Source: Bacillota bacterium (GTDB lineage: Bacteria; Bacillota; Sulfobacillia; JAJZYS01; JAJYTV01). From it: a DNA stretch of 64,000 bases. The position numbers and the translations under genes were made by a program. The stretch is taken from the NCBI GenBank assembly GCA_021799275.1, contig JAJZAT010000010.1, positions 30,102 to 94,101 of the forward strand, given 5' to 3'. Of the stretch, positions 41,955-50,265 are shown piece after piece (position 1 is the first letter of the stretch; each line of letters begins with the position of its first letter). The notes beneath the pieces were generated by a model that saw nothing but the letters and a program-made list of their open reading frames with translations, had not been told where the DNA came from and did no database searches.

Positions 41955-42341
41955 TCATGGCCTAATGACAAGCACTTCGACGCCCACGTCCAGCTTGGAC
42001 CAGTTCCGATCAGCCGTGATGGCCAGGGCCTGCTCAGCCTTGGCCAACTGCAGGCAGGCTCGGTCGCCAAGGGATAGACGGGCGTGGCGTGTCGGGACGC
42101 GCAAGTCTGCGGCTCCTTGCGCCTCTTCCGTGCCGAAGTCACGCACGGTGATCGGTAGCAGGCCGCACGCCGCCTGCGCTTCGTCAGCCGGCATGCCTGC
42201 TTCCTGAAGTTTGGCAAGCACCTCGGACAGGTTAACGGCGCTGATCTGGGCACCGGGGAGATGATGAAGCACGAGGTCCGCACCACGCTCATGATGCACG
42301 AGCGCCAACAGCGCCGAGGCGTCCAGGACGGCTGCTCCCAT
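41955..42341 (-). CDS. vapC: VapC-type PIN-domain toxin
   Basis: PIN-fold ribonuclease, 128 residues, toxin of a type II pair. The acidic metal-binding residues are present: Asp7 (AVLDASALLALV), Glu40 (VNLSEVLAKL), Asp93 (LSLGDRACLQLA) and Asp111 (AITADRNW). It lies two bases after the AbrB-like antitoxin gene. The target RNA cannot be told from sequence. Confidence 0.92.
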   Translation of the reverse strand: MGAAVLDASALLALVHHERGADLVLHHLPGAQISAVNLSEVLAKLQEAGMPADEAQAACGLLPITVRDFGTEEAQGAADLRVPTRHARLSLGDRACLQLAKAEQALAITADRNWSKLDVGVEVLVIRP

Positions 42342-42343
42342 GG

Positions 42344-42583
42344 CTAAGACTCCTGCTTGCGCTGGCCCAGCAAATCTGCGGCAAGATCGAGGTTCCTCGG
42401 CACATATCGGTCCACCAGGCCCTGAGCGCGCCGAACCGCCTCCTCGGTCTTCATGAGGCGCAGAGAACCGTCCTCCAACATGAGAACGAGTTCGTCTCCT
42501 TCGGCCAGCGACAGCACTGCCCGGTACTTCGATGGGATGACGACGCGTCCGCCAGATCCCAGGCGTACACGCTCACGAGGCAT
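42344..42583 (-). CDS. vapB: AbrB/SpoVT-type antitoxin (VapB)
   Basis: 79-residue swapped-hairpin DNA-binding antitoxin. The N-terminal domain reads RVRLGSGGRVVIPSKYRAVL, then LAEGDELVLMLEDGSLRLM, standard AbrB/MazE form; the C-terminal tail (RYVPRNLDLAADLLGQRKQE) is the toxin-binding part. It precedes vapC and likely autoregulates the pair from the promoter just upstream. Confidence 0.9.
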   Translation of the reverse strand: MPRERVRLGSGGRVVIPSKYRAVLSLAEGDELVLMLEDGSLRLMKTEEAVRRAQGLVDRYVPRNLDLAADLLGQRKQES

Positions 42584-42601
42584 GGTACCACCCCAGGCTT
42601 G

Positions 42602-42630
42602 AATATGGCACAGACCAACAACTATGACAA
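42602..42630 (-). promoter_or_regulatory. Sigma-A promoter of vapBC
   Basis: On the minus strand TTGTCA (42630-42625, five of six to TTGACA), 17-base spacer, CATATT (42607-42602, four of six to TATAAT), ending 19 bases before the vapB start. Confidence 0.6.
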
Positions 42631-42688
42631 CACGAGAGGATGTGTCACTTGATCAGCGCTGTGCCACGTCGATTCACCAAGCCATGCC

Positions 42689-43894
42689 TCACTTTCCTGT
42701 GGGCCCGCGGTGCCCCCTTCTGCCGAAGCGACGGATGAAGGCGGCGACGAACTCCCGCGCCTTCTGTTCCGGGAACGGCTCCACGAAGCCGTACCGCGCG
42801 TGCTCGTAGGTGGCGACCCACTCCTCGTCCCAGCCCTGGCTCCTGGCGTAGCTTCTTGCGGTGGTGCAGGGGGGCAGGTCATGGCGGCGCACATGCAGCC
42901 CGACCGCCTGCCGGACCATCCGGCGCGCCCCTTCGCCGTAGTCTGGCGCGTGACGCCTTCTCTGCACCCCTGACCGGACGACGTCCTCTTCCTGCCCGGG
43001 CAGGTTGGCATCAGGGCTCTCGGCGATCTCCCGCACCTGCAGACGCCGGTAGAGGAGGTAGACGAGGGCGACCAGCAGGAGGACGCCCAGCACGATCAGA
43101 GCGATGTCGAAACGGTGCATGAAGACGGTCGAGTAGGTGCGGTGCGGGAAGCGTGGCTGGACGGAATGGATCTTACTCTTGTTCTGATTCGCGAGCCTCG
43201 GATGATGGCCGAGAAAGAGGCCGACGAAAAACTGCACGATATAGCCAATGACGTAGGCGATCGGCTTGAAGATGGCGACGAGCAGGGGCTGCAGGAAGTC
43301 GAAGACGTGGTGCTGCGCCGCGAAGCGCACGGCGCCGATGATGGCGGCGATCACGGCCGCGACAGCCGCGATGACGCCCGATATCCTGAGCCCCGGCTGT
43401 GCGCTGCCCGGGCGGGCGTCTCCTGCCTCACGGCTGTGGGCGAGCGGGAGACCCGCCAGCGCGCCGACGAGATACAGCACGACGCTGAGACCGATTAGCC
43501 AGGGGCTTGGCTGACCAACCAGCGCGCGCGCCAGTACGACGAGCAGCAGGATGGGCATGCCGCGCTTCTGCTCGGCGCGCAGGAAGGTCACCGTGGCATG
43601 CTGCGAGAGCGTCAAGGCTCTTGCGCTCTGCAGCAGCAGGAAGACGACCGCGAAGAAGAGGTTCCCGGTCGAAACGAGGAGGGCCGAGGAGGCCGCGACG
43701 ACCACGGCGGCCGCGATGCTGAGGCCGCTGCCGCGCGGGCGGGCGAGGGCCGGCAGCAGGTAGGCGAGGGCGAAAAGCCAGAAGGGCACGTTGACGCCGG
43801 GCCAGGCCGCCAGGGTGTAGAGCACGGCACTCGTCCAGCCGAAGGCCATGAGGTGCAGGCTCAGCCGCGGCACGCGGCTCAGGTAGGTGTTCAT
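42689..43894 (-). CDS. Membrane protein with C-terminal DUF4129 domain
   Basis: 401 residues. About eight hydrophobic segments in the first 290 residues (for example WLFALAYLLPALA, VFLLLQSARAL, IAAVAAVIAAIIGAV), a last helix (IALIVLGVLLLVALVYLLY) and a cytosolic C-terminus of DUF4129 type (RMVRQAVGLHV to EWVATYEHARYGFVEPFPEQ). DUF4129 proteins accompany MoxR-DUF58-transglutaminase clusters, and here the gene is coupled to DUF58. No transglutaminase domain is seen. The Arg-rich C-terminus (FIRRFGRRGHRG) is encoded by a sequence repeated downstream of vapC. Confidence 0.75.
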   Translation of the reverse strand: MNTYLSRVPRLSLHLMAFGWTSAVLYTLAAWPGVNVPFWLFALAYLLPALARPRGSGLSIAAAVVVAASSALLVSTGNLFFAVVFLLLQSARALTLSQHATVTFLRAEQKRGMPILLLVVLARALVGQPSPWLIGLSVVLYLVGALAGLPLAHSREAGDARPGSAQPGLRISGVIAAVAAVIAAIIGAVRFAAQHHVFDFLQPLLVAIFKPIAYVIGYIVQFFVGLFLGHHPRLANQNKSKIHSVQPRFPHRTYSTVFMHRFDIALIVLGVLLLVALVYLLYRRLQVREIAESPDANLPGQEEDVVRSGVQRRRHAPDYGEGARRMVRQAVGLHVRRHDLPPCTTARSYARSQGWDEEWVATYEHARYGFVEPFPEQKAREFVAAFIRRFGRRGHRGPTGK

Positions 43895-45147
43895 AGCGCG
43901 ACCGAGAGCGGCCGCACTCGGGGCGGGATGGCCGGGTCGCCTTCCTGGGCGGGGCCGGTCTGCAGGAAGAAGGTGCGATGGTCGCGGCCCGCGCGCATCA
44001 GCGCGAACTGCAGGTCCTTCGTGAGATACGGCGCGATCGCGACGACCTGCACCTGGTAGTCGAGCGTCGGCAGCTCCTCGAGCAGGATAAGGGGCAGATT
44101 GCGGAAGAGTCCCGGTGGCCTCAGTTGCGCGAGGGCGGCCAGAATGCGTCCGAGCTGCTGCGGGCCGCTGCGCGGGCGCTCGCGTACGGAGAACGGCCGC
44201 TTTCCGGCCGCCTCGCTGAAGACCCCGGTGACGTAGAGCCCGACGGCCTGGCCGCGGTCGATCAGGTGGTTCGCAAGGCTCGCGGTGATCTCGACGGTGC
44301 GCTCGAGCAGTTCCGTGTCGATCCCGTCCCAGGGGTTGCGCGCGGTGGTGGGGTCGAGGAAGATGGCGGTCTGCGCCGTCGCCACCGTCTCGTAGGTGCG
44401 CACGAAGAGCTCACCGCGGCGGGCGCTCTGGCGCCAGTCGATACGGCGCAAGGGGTCTGTGGGCTGGTACGGCCGCGGCCCGAGGTAATGGCTCTGCTCG
44501 TCGAGGAAGGAGCGCCCGCGCCGCTCGCCGAGCGGCATGGCCTCCCTGATCTCCGCGTGGATGTCGTGCAGGCGGGGGTAGCAGAGGAAGTCCGTTTCGC
44601 CCGTGAGTTCGTGGCGTGAGTCCTCCACCCCGAGGGGGTCCGTCAGGTGGACCGCGACGGGGCCGATGCGCTGCAGCCCGCGCTGCGGCACCTGCAGGTC
44701 GATGCGGCGCTCGAGCCGCTCGTGCGCCGCGAGCCAGAACGGCAGCAGCAGCACGGCGTCACTCGGCGACGTCTGCATGGCAAGGCCCGGCGCCTGCACC
44801 TTGCGTGAGAGATGCAGTTCGAGGCGCAGCCAGGGCAGCGGCAGGCGGCTTCGGCTCTCCAGCCGGACGCGCAGCTCCACCGGCCGGTCCGGGAACACGC
44901 GGCGCGGTGCCGCCCGCAGGGAGACCGACAGCGAGCGCCACATCCTCGTCCGATAGTACCAGGCAACCCGCGAGGTGGCGAAGAAGATGGCCAGCAGGCC
45001 CACGAGCAGCCAGTCGCCGCGCCAAAGTGCGTAGAGCAGGGCCATCGCCCCAAGGAGGTCGAGGCCTGGCCGCTCCCAGGCGCGCGACGATGCGGACCCG
45101 TCGCTGTAGGTCTGGCGCCGGAAGGTGCCTTCCAGCCTGCGGATCAT
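43891..45147 (-). CDS. DUF58 protein (VWA-like)
   Basis: 418 residues. Two N-terminal membrane helices (LLGAMALLYALW, LLVGLLAIFFATS), a beta domain, and the DUF58 signature YQPTDPLRRIDWRQSARRGE near residue 230. A von Willebrand A-like end follows (TAIFLDPTTARNP, LANHLIDRGQAVGLYVTG). Such proteins work with MoxR ATPases in assembly or insertion of surface complexes; the substrate here is unknown. It overlaps moxR and the DUF4129 gene by four bases each. Confidence 0.88.
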   Translation of the reverse strand: MIRRLEGTFRRQTYSDGSASSRAWERPGLDLLGAMALLYALWRGDWLLVGLLAIFFATSRVAWYYRTRMWRSLSVSLRAAPRRVFPDRPVELRVRLESRSRLPLPWLRLELHLSRKVQAPGLAMQTSPSDAVLLLPFWLAAHERLERRIDLQVPQRGLQRIGPVAVHLTDPLGVEDSRHELTGETDFLCYPRLHDIHAEIREAMPLGERRGRSFLDEQSHYLGPRPYQPTDPLRRIDWRQSARRGELFVRTYETVATAQTAIFLDPTTARNPWDGIDTELLERTVEITASLANHLIDRGQAVGLYVTGVFSEAAGKRPFSVRERPRSGPQQLGRILAALAQLRPPGLFRNLPLILLEELPTLDYQVQVVAIAPYLTKDLQFALMRAGRDHRTFFLQTGPAQEGDPAIPPRVRPLSVAL

Positions 45148-46097
45148 TTGAGGCCCTGACCTTCGAACGGAGCCGGCAATTCCTCGAGCGTCTGGCTGAT
45201 CACTTCGCTGCGCGTGGTGCCGCCGAGTTCGGCGCTGGCGTCGAGCATGATGCGGTGGGCGAGCACGGGTTCGGCGAGCCCCTGGACATCATCCGGCACG
45301 ACGAAGTCGCGCCCCTCCAAGAGGGCCTGCGCCCGGCAGGCGGCGGTTAGCGCCAGGGTGGCGCGCGGGCTCGGCCCGAGCGCGATCCCAGGGCGGGTGC
45401 GCAGGGCCCGCGTCACCGAGACGATGTACTGCAGCACAGGCTGCGAGACCTCGATGTCTTGTACGGCGCGCTGCAGGGCGAGGATGCCCTCCGCGTCCGT
45501 CACCTGCTCGACCGACGGCAGAAGGTCCTGGCCGGCGCCGCGACGCACGAGTTCGCGCTCGGAATCTTCATCGGGGTAGCCAATGGCGATGCGCAGGAGG
45601 AAACGGTCGAGCTCGGCCTCGGGCAGGGGGAACGTTCCTTCCTGCTCGATCGGGTTCTCGGTGGCGAGGACGAAGAAGGGCTTCGGCAAGGCCATCGTGT
45701 CGCCGTCGATCGTCGCCTGGCGCTCCTGCATCGCCTCCAGGAGGGCGGACTGGGTGCGCGGCGTCGCGCGGTTGAGCTCGTCCGCCAGGAGGACGTTCGT
45801 GAAGACGGGGCCGGGGCGGAAGTCGAAGCGCTCGTCACGGCGGTTGTAGACGTTGAGACCGGTGACGTCCTGCGGCATCAGGTCCGGGGTGCACTGCAGG
45901 CGCTGGCTTTCGAGCGAGAGGGCGCGCGACAGGGCGCGCACGAGCATGGTCTTGCCGACGCCGGGCACGTCCTCCAGCAGGACATGGCCGCCGGCGATAA
46001 GACCGGTGAGGACCCGTTCGATGACCGGCCGCTTGCCCACGATGACCTTTTCCACCTCGTCCACGATACGGTGGCCGAGTTCCTTCATCTCCGACAT
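45144..46097 (-). CDS. MoxR-family AAA+ ATPase
   Basis: 317 residues. Walker A LEDVPGVGKTML (about 41-52), Walker B VLLADELNRATPRTQSALLE, sensor 1 FFVLATENPIEQEGTFPLPE, arginine finger region LDRFLLR, and a C-terminal lid (LGPSPRATLALTAACRAQAL). MoxR ATPases act as chaperones with DUF58/VWA partners, encoded directly downstream. ATG 46097 with GAGGCGTC upstream. Confidence 0.95.
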   Translation of the reverse strand: MSEMKELGHRIVDEVEKVIVGKRPVIERVLTGLIAGGHVLLEDVPGVGKTMLVRALSRALSLESQRLQCTPDLMPQDVTGLNVYNRRDERFDFRPGPVFTNVLLADELNRATPRTQSALLEAMQERQATIDGDTMALPKPFFVLATENPIEQEGTFPLPEAELDRFLLRIAIGYPDEDSERELVRRGAGQDLLPSVEQVTDAEGILALQRAVQDIEVSQPVLQYIVSVTRALRTRPGIALGPSPRATLALTAACRAQALLEGRDFVVPDDVQGLAEPVLAHRIMLDASAELGGTTRSEVISQTLEELPAPFEGQGLK

Positions 46098-46149
46098 CTG
46101 ACGCCTCCTGACCTACCATCATGAAGAGAGTACGATGCGTGGGGCTTGG

Positions 46150-46545
46150 CCCCTGCTGGCCGAAGCGGATGCGGGGGTCCGCTGCTCAGGTTGCTGAGCA
46201 GAGCAGGGAACGACATGTCCAGGATCGAGAGCAGCGGCAGGACCGCGTTGCGCACGACGTGGCGCCGGGCCACGAGGCGCTCCGTCTGGCCCTTGGCCCT
46301 GGCCGTGCGGACGTAGTCGGCGAGCAGGGGCCCCCTCCATCGCGGCACCGCAGGTGGATCGACCAGCCCGCCACCTTCGTGAGCGCCACGCTCAGGACGG
46401 GGATACTCATGTAGAGGGCCGGGTCGCCGGCTTCAGCATCGCGGCCACGTCGTACGTCGCGCTGCAGCGCAGACGACGGGGCCGTAGAACGAGAAGAGGA
46501 TCAGAAGGAGGAGCAGGCCGGGGACCGATCCGGAAGTCGGGCTGC
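46150..46545 (-). pseudogene. Remnant of a DppB/OppB-type ABC permease
   Basis: Pieces of a dipeptide-type permease are spread over several minus-strand frames. In one frame lies DYVRTARAKGQTERLVARRH and VVRNAVLPLLSIL (about 46185-46330), the EAA-loop region of the family. Just upstream in another frame is MSIPVLSVALTKVAGWSIHL (46410 down), and further upstream in a third PGLLLLLILFSFYG (about 46490-46530). The 3-prime end runs out before moxR. At least two frameshifts and both ends are missing. It is not the same copy as dppB at 58936. Confidence 0.75.
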
Positions 46546-46862
46546 CTTGCGAGCCGCCGCCATGGCCTCGCTGCGGCTGGGGTCGGATGCGCCTGCGGGA
46601 TGTCTTGTGTGGCGAGCGACCGCATCACGCCAGAAAAGGTATATTGCAACAAGTGGAGGAAACTTCTGCACAAACGCTGGCAATCCTGTAGCCGTCAAGG
46701 CAGCGCTGCCTGTCGGGCCAAGCGGCTCGCGGTTACGCGCCCCAAGCGGTGGCCGCGACCGGTCCGCCCTGCGCCCGGATTCTTGACGATGGCATGGTAC
46801 GATTTAATGGCGGCCTTAGAACGCTTGTGTATCTTGTGTCCAGAGACACGAACAAGGAGGTT
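46546..46862. other. Gene-free stretch upstream of htrA
   Basis: No supported gene. Open frames here have no family features. Near the htrA end there is TGGTACGAT (46795-46803), an extended -10-like element, with TTGACG at 46783 too close to serve as its -35. A GTGTC-CAGA-GACAC inverted repeat lies directly before the htrA ribosome site. The first part may hold further debris of the permease remnant. Confidence 0.4.
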
Positions 46863-47972
46863 ATGGCCAGCATGCGACCAAAGGTACTGCTCTCTGTGCT
46901 GGGTGTTGCCCTGTTGAGTTCCTTGGCGACGCTCGGCGTGTCGTCCGTGCTGGGCACGCCCACGCATGTGCCGATTGTCACGGCGCAGAGCAGCCAAAGC
47001 GTCCCGATCACGACTTCGACCATCCCCGACATGGTCGCCCAGACCAACCCCGCCGTCGTACAGATCAACGCGATCCAGACGCAGACAGTGCAGCAGTCGT
47101 TCGGCTTCGGGTTCGGAACGGCGCCGCAGACCGAAAGCTCGTCGGTGCTCGGCAGCGGCTTCATCATCTCGTCGAGCGGCGACATCGTGACGAACGATCA
47201 CGTCGTCAACAACGCGCACGACATCACCGTCACCGTGCTCGGCTACTCGACGCCCTTCAAGGCGACGGTGGTCGGCACCGACTACAACCTCGACCTGGCG
47301 CTTCTCAAGATCAGCGCGCCGAAGCCGCTTCCGTACTTGACGTTTGCAAATCCGTCCGGCATCCAGATCGGCCAGTTCGTCGTCGCGATCGGCATGCCGT
47401 ACGGCCTCAGCCACACGGTGACCTCCGGCGTCGTGTCGGCGCTCGGCCGTCCGCTGCAGATCGGCAACCGCTCCTACCGGGACCTCCTGCAGACCGACGC
47501 GGCGATCAACCCCGGCAACTCCGGTGGACCTCTTCTGAACCTGCAGGGGCAAGTGGTCGGCGTGAACACGGCCGTCAACACGCAGGGCCAGGGCATCGGC
47601 TTCGCCATCCCGGTCAACACGGTGACGCAGGCCCTGCCGTACCTCGAGCAGGGCAAGTCGGAGCCTGAGCCGTGGCTGGGCGTGGCGGTCGAGGACGTCG
47701 CGACGGCGCAGTACATCCCGCAGGGCTTCACGGGCGGCAGCGGCGTCCTGATCGACCAGGTGGTGTCCGGCGGTCCGGCGGCCAAGGCCGGCATCCAGGC
47801 CGGTGACGTGATCGAGGCCTTCAACGGCCAGCCGACCCCGACCACCGACAACCTGATCGAGGACGAGTACAGCGTGAAGGTCGGTCAGACCGTCACCCTC
47901 AAGCTCTGGCACCAGGGCTCGATCGAGACCATTCAGGTCAAGATGGGCAACATGCCGAACCAGGGCAGCTGA
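46863..47972 (+). CDS. htrA: HtrA/DegP-like serine protease
   Basis: Membrane-anchored surface protease for misfolded proteins. N-terminal helix (VLLSVLGVALLSSLATLGV), trypsin-like domain with His113 (IVTNDHVV), Asp144 (YNLDLALLKI) and Ser220 (NPGNSGGPLL), then one PDZ domain (LIDQVVSGGPAAKAGIQAGD, VIEAFNGQPTPT). 369 residues. The frame is open from 46749, but ATG 46863 directly after AAGGAGG (46855-46860) gives a proper signal anchor. Followed by a strong terminator, so it is a single-gene unit. Confidence 0.95.
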   Translation: MASMRPKVLLSVLGVALLSSLATLGVSSVLGTPTHVPIVTAQSSQSVPITTSTIPDMVAQTNPAVVQINAIQTQTVQQSFGFGFGTAPQTESSSVLGSGFIISSSGDIVTNDHVVNNAHDITVTVLGYSTPFKATVVGTDYNLDLALLKISAPKPLPYLTFANPSGIQIGQFVVAIGMPYGLSHTVTSGVVSALGRPLQIGNRSYRDLLQTDAAINPGNSGGPLLNLQGQVVGVNTAVNTQGQGIGFAIPVNTVTQALPYLEQGKSEPEPWLGVAVEDVATAQYIPQGFTGGSGVLIDQVVSGGPAAKAGIQAGDVIEAFNGQPTPTTDNLIEDEYSVKVGQTVTLKLWHQGSIETIQVKMGNMPNQGS

Positions 47973-47994
47973 TCGGACCAGACGCGAGTGGACG

Positions 47995-48028
47995 GGGCGG
48001 GCACGCAATGGGCGTGCCCGCCCTTCTT
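47995..48028 (+). terminator. Rho-independent terminator of htrA
   Basis: Perfect 12-base stem GGGCGGGCACGC (47995-48006) and GCGTGCCCGCCC (48012-48023), loop AATGG, followed by TTCTT. Confidence 0.9.
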
Positions 48029-48173
48029 CCATGGATCGTGCTGGCCTGAGGCATAATGAGCGGCAGGGATTGCCGAGCTTCAGACAAGGCCTCGGCGCAG
48101 GTGCGGTCGCCCGTACGGCGAAGCCTCCACGGTACGCACTTTTACCCGCGAATGCGACAAGGAGCCGAGATTC

Positions 48174-50180
48174 TTGCAGCGTGCACGTCTTCTGACCACC
48201 CTGGCGGGCCTCGCCGTCGCGGCGTTCGTTTTGGGCGGCTGCGGCATCAGCGCGCAGACGGTCGGACCAGTCGCCGAGCCCTCGGCGACCGTCCGCCCGC
48301 TGCTCGTCCAGACGATCTATACGGCCGTGGACTTCGTCGGCCGCCATGGCGTGCTGGCCGGCTACGAGCAGACCTTGGCTGGTGGCCCGACGACCGCCAC
48401 GCAGACCGTGGAGACCGTGCCTCGGACGAGCGAGATCCTGCGCACGTCGGACGGGGGACGCACCTGGCAGCGAACGTCCCTCGGCAATTGGCAGGTCTCG
48501 GCGGTCGTCATGGTCACGGCCAAGGTCGGGTACCTGACGGCCATGGGTCTCGACGGCGGCTATGCCGTGCTGCGCACCGCGGATGGCGGCCGCAGCTGGC
48601 GGCGGGTGATGCGGCCGCCGTTCCAGCCGACGGTCGTGGGCGTGTTCGGCCCAGCGAACCTGCTCGTGCTGTCGGGTGGCAGGCTCTGGTCCACCGCGGA
48701 CGGCGGCCGGACGTGGCACAGCCTGCGCCCAGGTATTCCGGGCATCACCGCGGCGGACTTCTCGTCTCCGCTCACGGGCTACGCCGTCGCCGGCACGAGC
48801 ATCCTCGCCACCGAGGACGGCGGCGTCCACTGGCAGCGGCGCTACAGCCTGCCGCAGGCCCTCGTGCTGCAGCTCGGACCCGCCACCGGCGCGACGATCG
48901 ACGTGCCGTCCGGCGGGCGGGGCTGGGCATCCTTCACCCTTTCCGCCTGCTGGCCCGGTGGCTGCCCCAACGTGGTCCTGCATCAGGGCCTGGGCGGCGG
49001 CTGGCGGATCGTGAGCGGCGAGGATGCGGGTCCCTTGGGCGGCGTCACGGCGTCCGAGGACCGCTTCCCCGGCGGGGCCCTGTCGCTTTGGGCCACCGGG
49101 CCGGAGTCCGCGGTTTGGAACGGCGCGGGAGGGCTCTGGCAGACGGCGGACGGGGGCGCGACATGGCAGGAGATCGGCGCACCCAAGGCGCATCAGCCGA
49201 GTCCGCCGTTCGTAGCGGTCAGCGGTGTGCGGCCGGGCGATATCTGGGCGGTCGGACAGGACCAGTGGGGCGGTTACCTGCTGCACGACACGGAGACAGG
49301 CTGGGAGCAGGTGCGGCCCGAGCCGTTCCCGGTCTCGGCCGTGGACTTCGTCACGCACCAGGTGGGCTATGGCATCGGCCTCAGCTGGAACCCGCACGCC
49401 ATCGTGGGCACGAGGGACGGCGGGCGCTCCTGGACGATGCTGTCCCTGGCCGGCAGTGGACTGCCGATCGCCCTCGACTTCCTGAGCCCCGACCACGGCT
49501 ACCTGGTCACGGCCGGGGCGGGCGGCAGCCTTTTCGAGACCAGCGATGGCGGCCGGACCTGGCAGACCGTGGCCACCTTCGCCTCGCCGGCGGCTGCCCT
49601 CACGTTCCGCAGCGGTATGGAGGGCGCCGTGCTGCTCGAGACCGGTCCCGGCTGGCCGCTTCAGTTCGTTCTGCGCGAGACGGCGGACGGCGGCGCGACG
49701 TGGAACGCGGGGAGCATCCCGAGAACGCTCCAAGACGCCCTCGCCACCCCGACCCCCGTCGCCGTGACGTCCGCCTCGGCCATCCTGCCGAGCCCGGTCG
49801 ACGGCTATTTCCTCGCGCTCGTCGGCGGGGACCCGGAGCTCTGGCAGCTACGGGCGGGGAGCTGGTCGGCGCTTTCGGTGCCGCCCGGCGAGGCGTCGCG
49901 CGGCAATGGGCCCGAGCAGTACCAGGGCGGCTCGATGTCCGAGGGGCCGGCGGGTGACCTCTGGCTGGCCCTGCAGCCGGCCTGGACGGGGGCGCCCGTG
50001 CGGATCATGCGGCGCCAGTCGGGCGAGTGGCGGACCTATGACCTGCCGCTGCCGCTGCGTCTCAACCTGCCGGCGGGGAGTCAGGCGATCTCGGCCTTCG
50101 GCCCTGGCGACGCCGTGCTCCTCACGAACCTCGGCCCGCTTGAGACGAAAGACGGCGGCCAGAGCTGGCAGCGGCCCTGA
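48174..50180 (+). CDS. Ycf48/BNR-repeat lipoprotein (beta-propeller)
   Basis: 668-residue exported lipoprotein: signal peptide and lipobox (LAVAAFVLGGC, Cys near residue 23), then repeated Asp-box motifs of the form TSDGGRTW, TADGGRSW, TADGGRTW, TEDGGVHW, TADGGATW, TSDGGRTW, and TKDGGQSW-like KDGGQSW at the end. These blades are found in Ycf48/Hcf136 assembly factors, sortilin-type and sialidase-type propellers. No sialidase active site is seen. Function unknown; a cell-surface binding or assembly role is plausible. TTG 48174 is used as the start because GGAGCCGAG precedes it and the signal peptide follows at once. Confidence 0.8.
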   Translation: MQRARLLTTLAGLAVAAFVLGGCGISAQTVGPVAEPSATVRPLLVQTIYTAVDFVGRHGVLAGYEQTLAGGPTTATQTVETVPRTSEILRTSDGGRTWQRTSLGNWQVSAVVMVTAKVGYLTAMGLDGGYAVLRTADGGRSWRRVMRPPFQPTVVGVFGPANLLVLSGGRLWSTADGGRTWHSLRPGIPGITAADFSSPLTGYAVAGTSILATEDGGVHWQRRYSLPQALVLQLGPATGATIDVPSGGRGWASFTLSACWPGGCPNVVLHQGLGGGWRIVSGEDAGPLGGVTASEDRFPGGALSLWATGPESAVWNGAGGLWQTADGGATWQEIGAPKAHQPSPPFVAVSGVRPGDIWAVGQDQWGGYLLHDTETGWEQVRPEPFPVSAVDFVTHQVGYGIGLSWNPHAIVGTRDGGRSWTMLSLAGSGLPIALDFLSPDHGYLVTAGAGGSLFETSDGGRTWQTVATFASPAAALTFRSGMEGAVLLETGPGWPLQFVLRETADGGATWNAGSIPRTLQDALATPTPVAVTSASAILPSPVDGYFLALVGGDPELWQLRAGSWSALSVPPGEASRGNGPEQYQGGSMSEGPAGDLWLALQPAWTGAPVRIMRRQSGEWRTYDLPLPLRLNLPAGSQAISAFGPGDAVLLTNLGPLETKDGGQSWQRP

Positions 50181-50220
50181 GGCGGCGAGGACCGCCGGGA
50201 CATGGGCGACGACAGATGAA

Positions 50221-50252
50221 GCGGGGAGCCGTCCGCAAGGGCGGCTCCCCGC
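50221..50252. terminator. Bidirectional terminator between lipoprotein and S53 genes
   Basis: Eleven-base stem GCGGGGAGCCG (50221-50231) and CGGCTCCCCGC (50242-50252), extended inside by CC/GG pairs. Lies between two convergent genes; no clear T run. Confidence 0.75.
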
Positions 50253-50265
50253 TGGCTCCGAGTGG

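Noticed and set aside
46695..49733. A 1012-codon open frame on the minus strand across htrA and the lipoprotein gene
   Set aside because: It is antisense to two well-supported genes, has no family motif, and is Arg/His-rich as expected for a shadow frame in GC-rich DNA.
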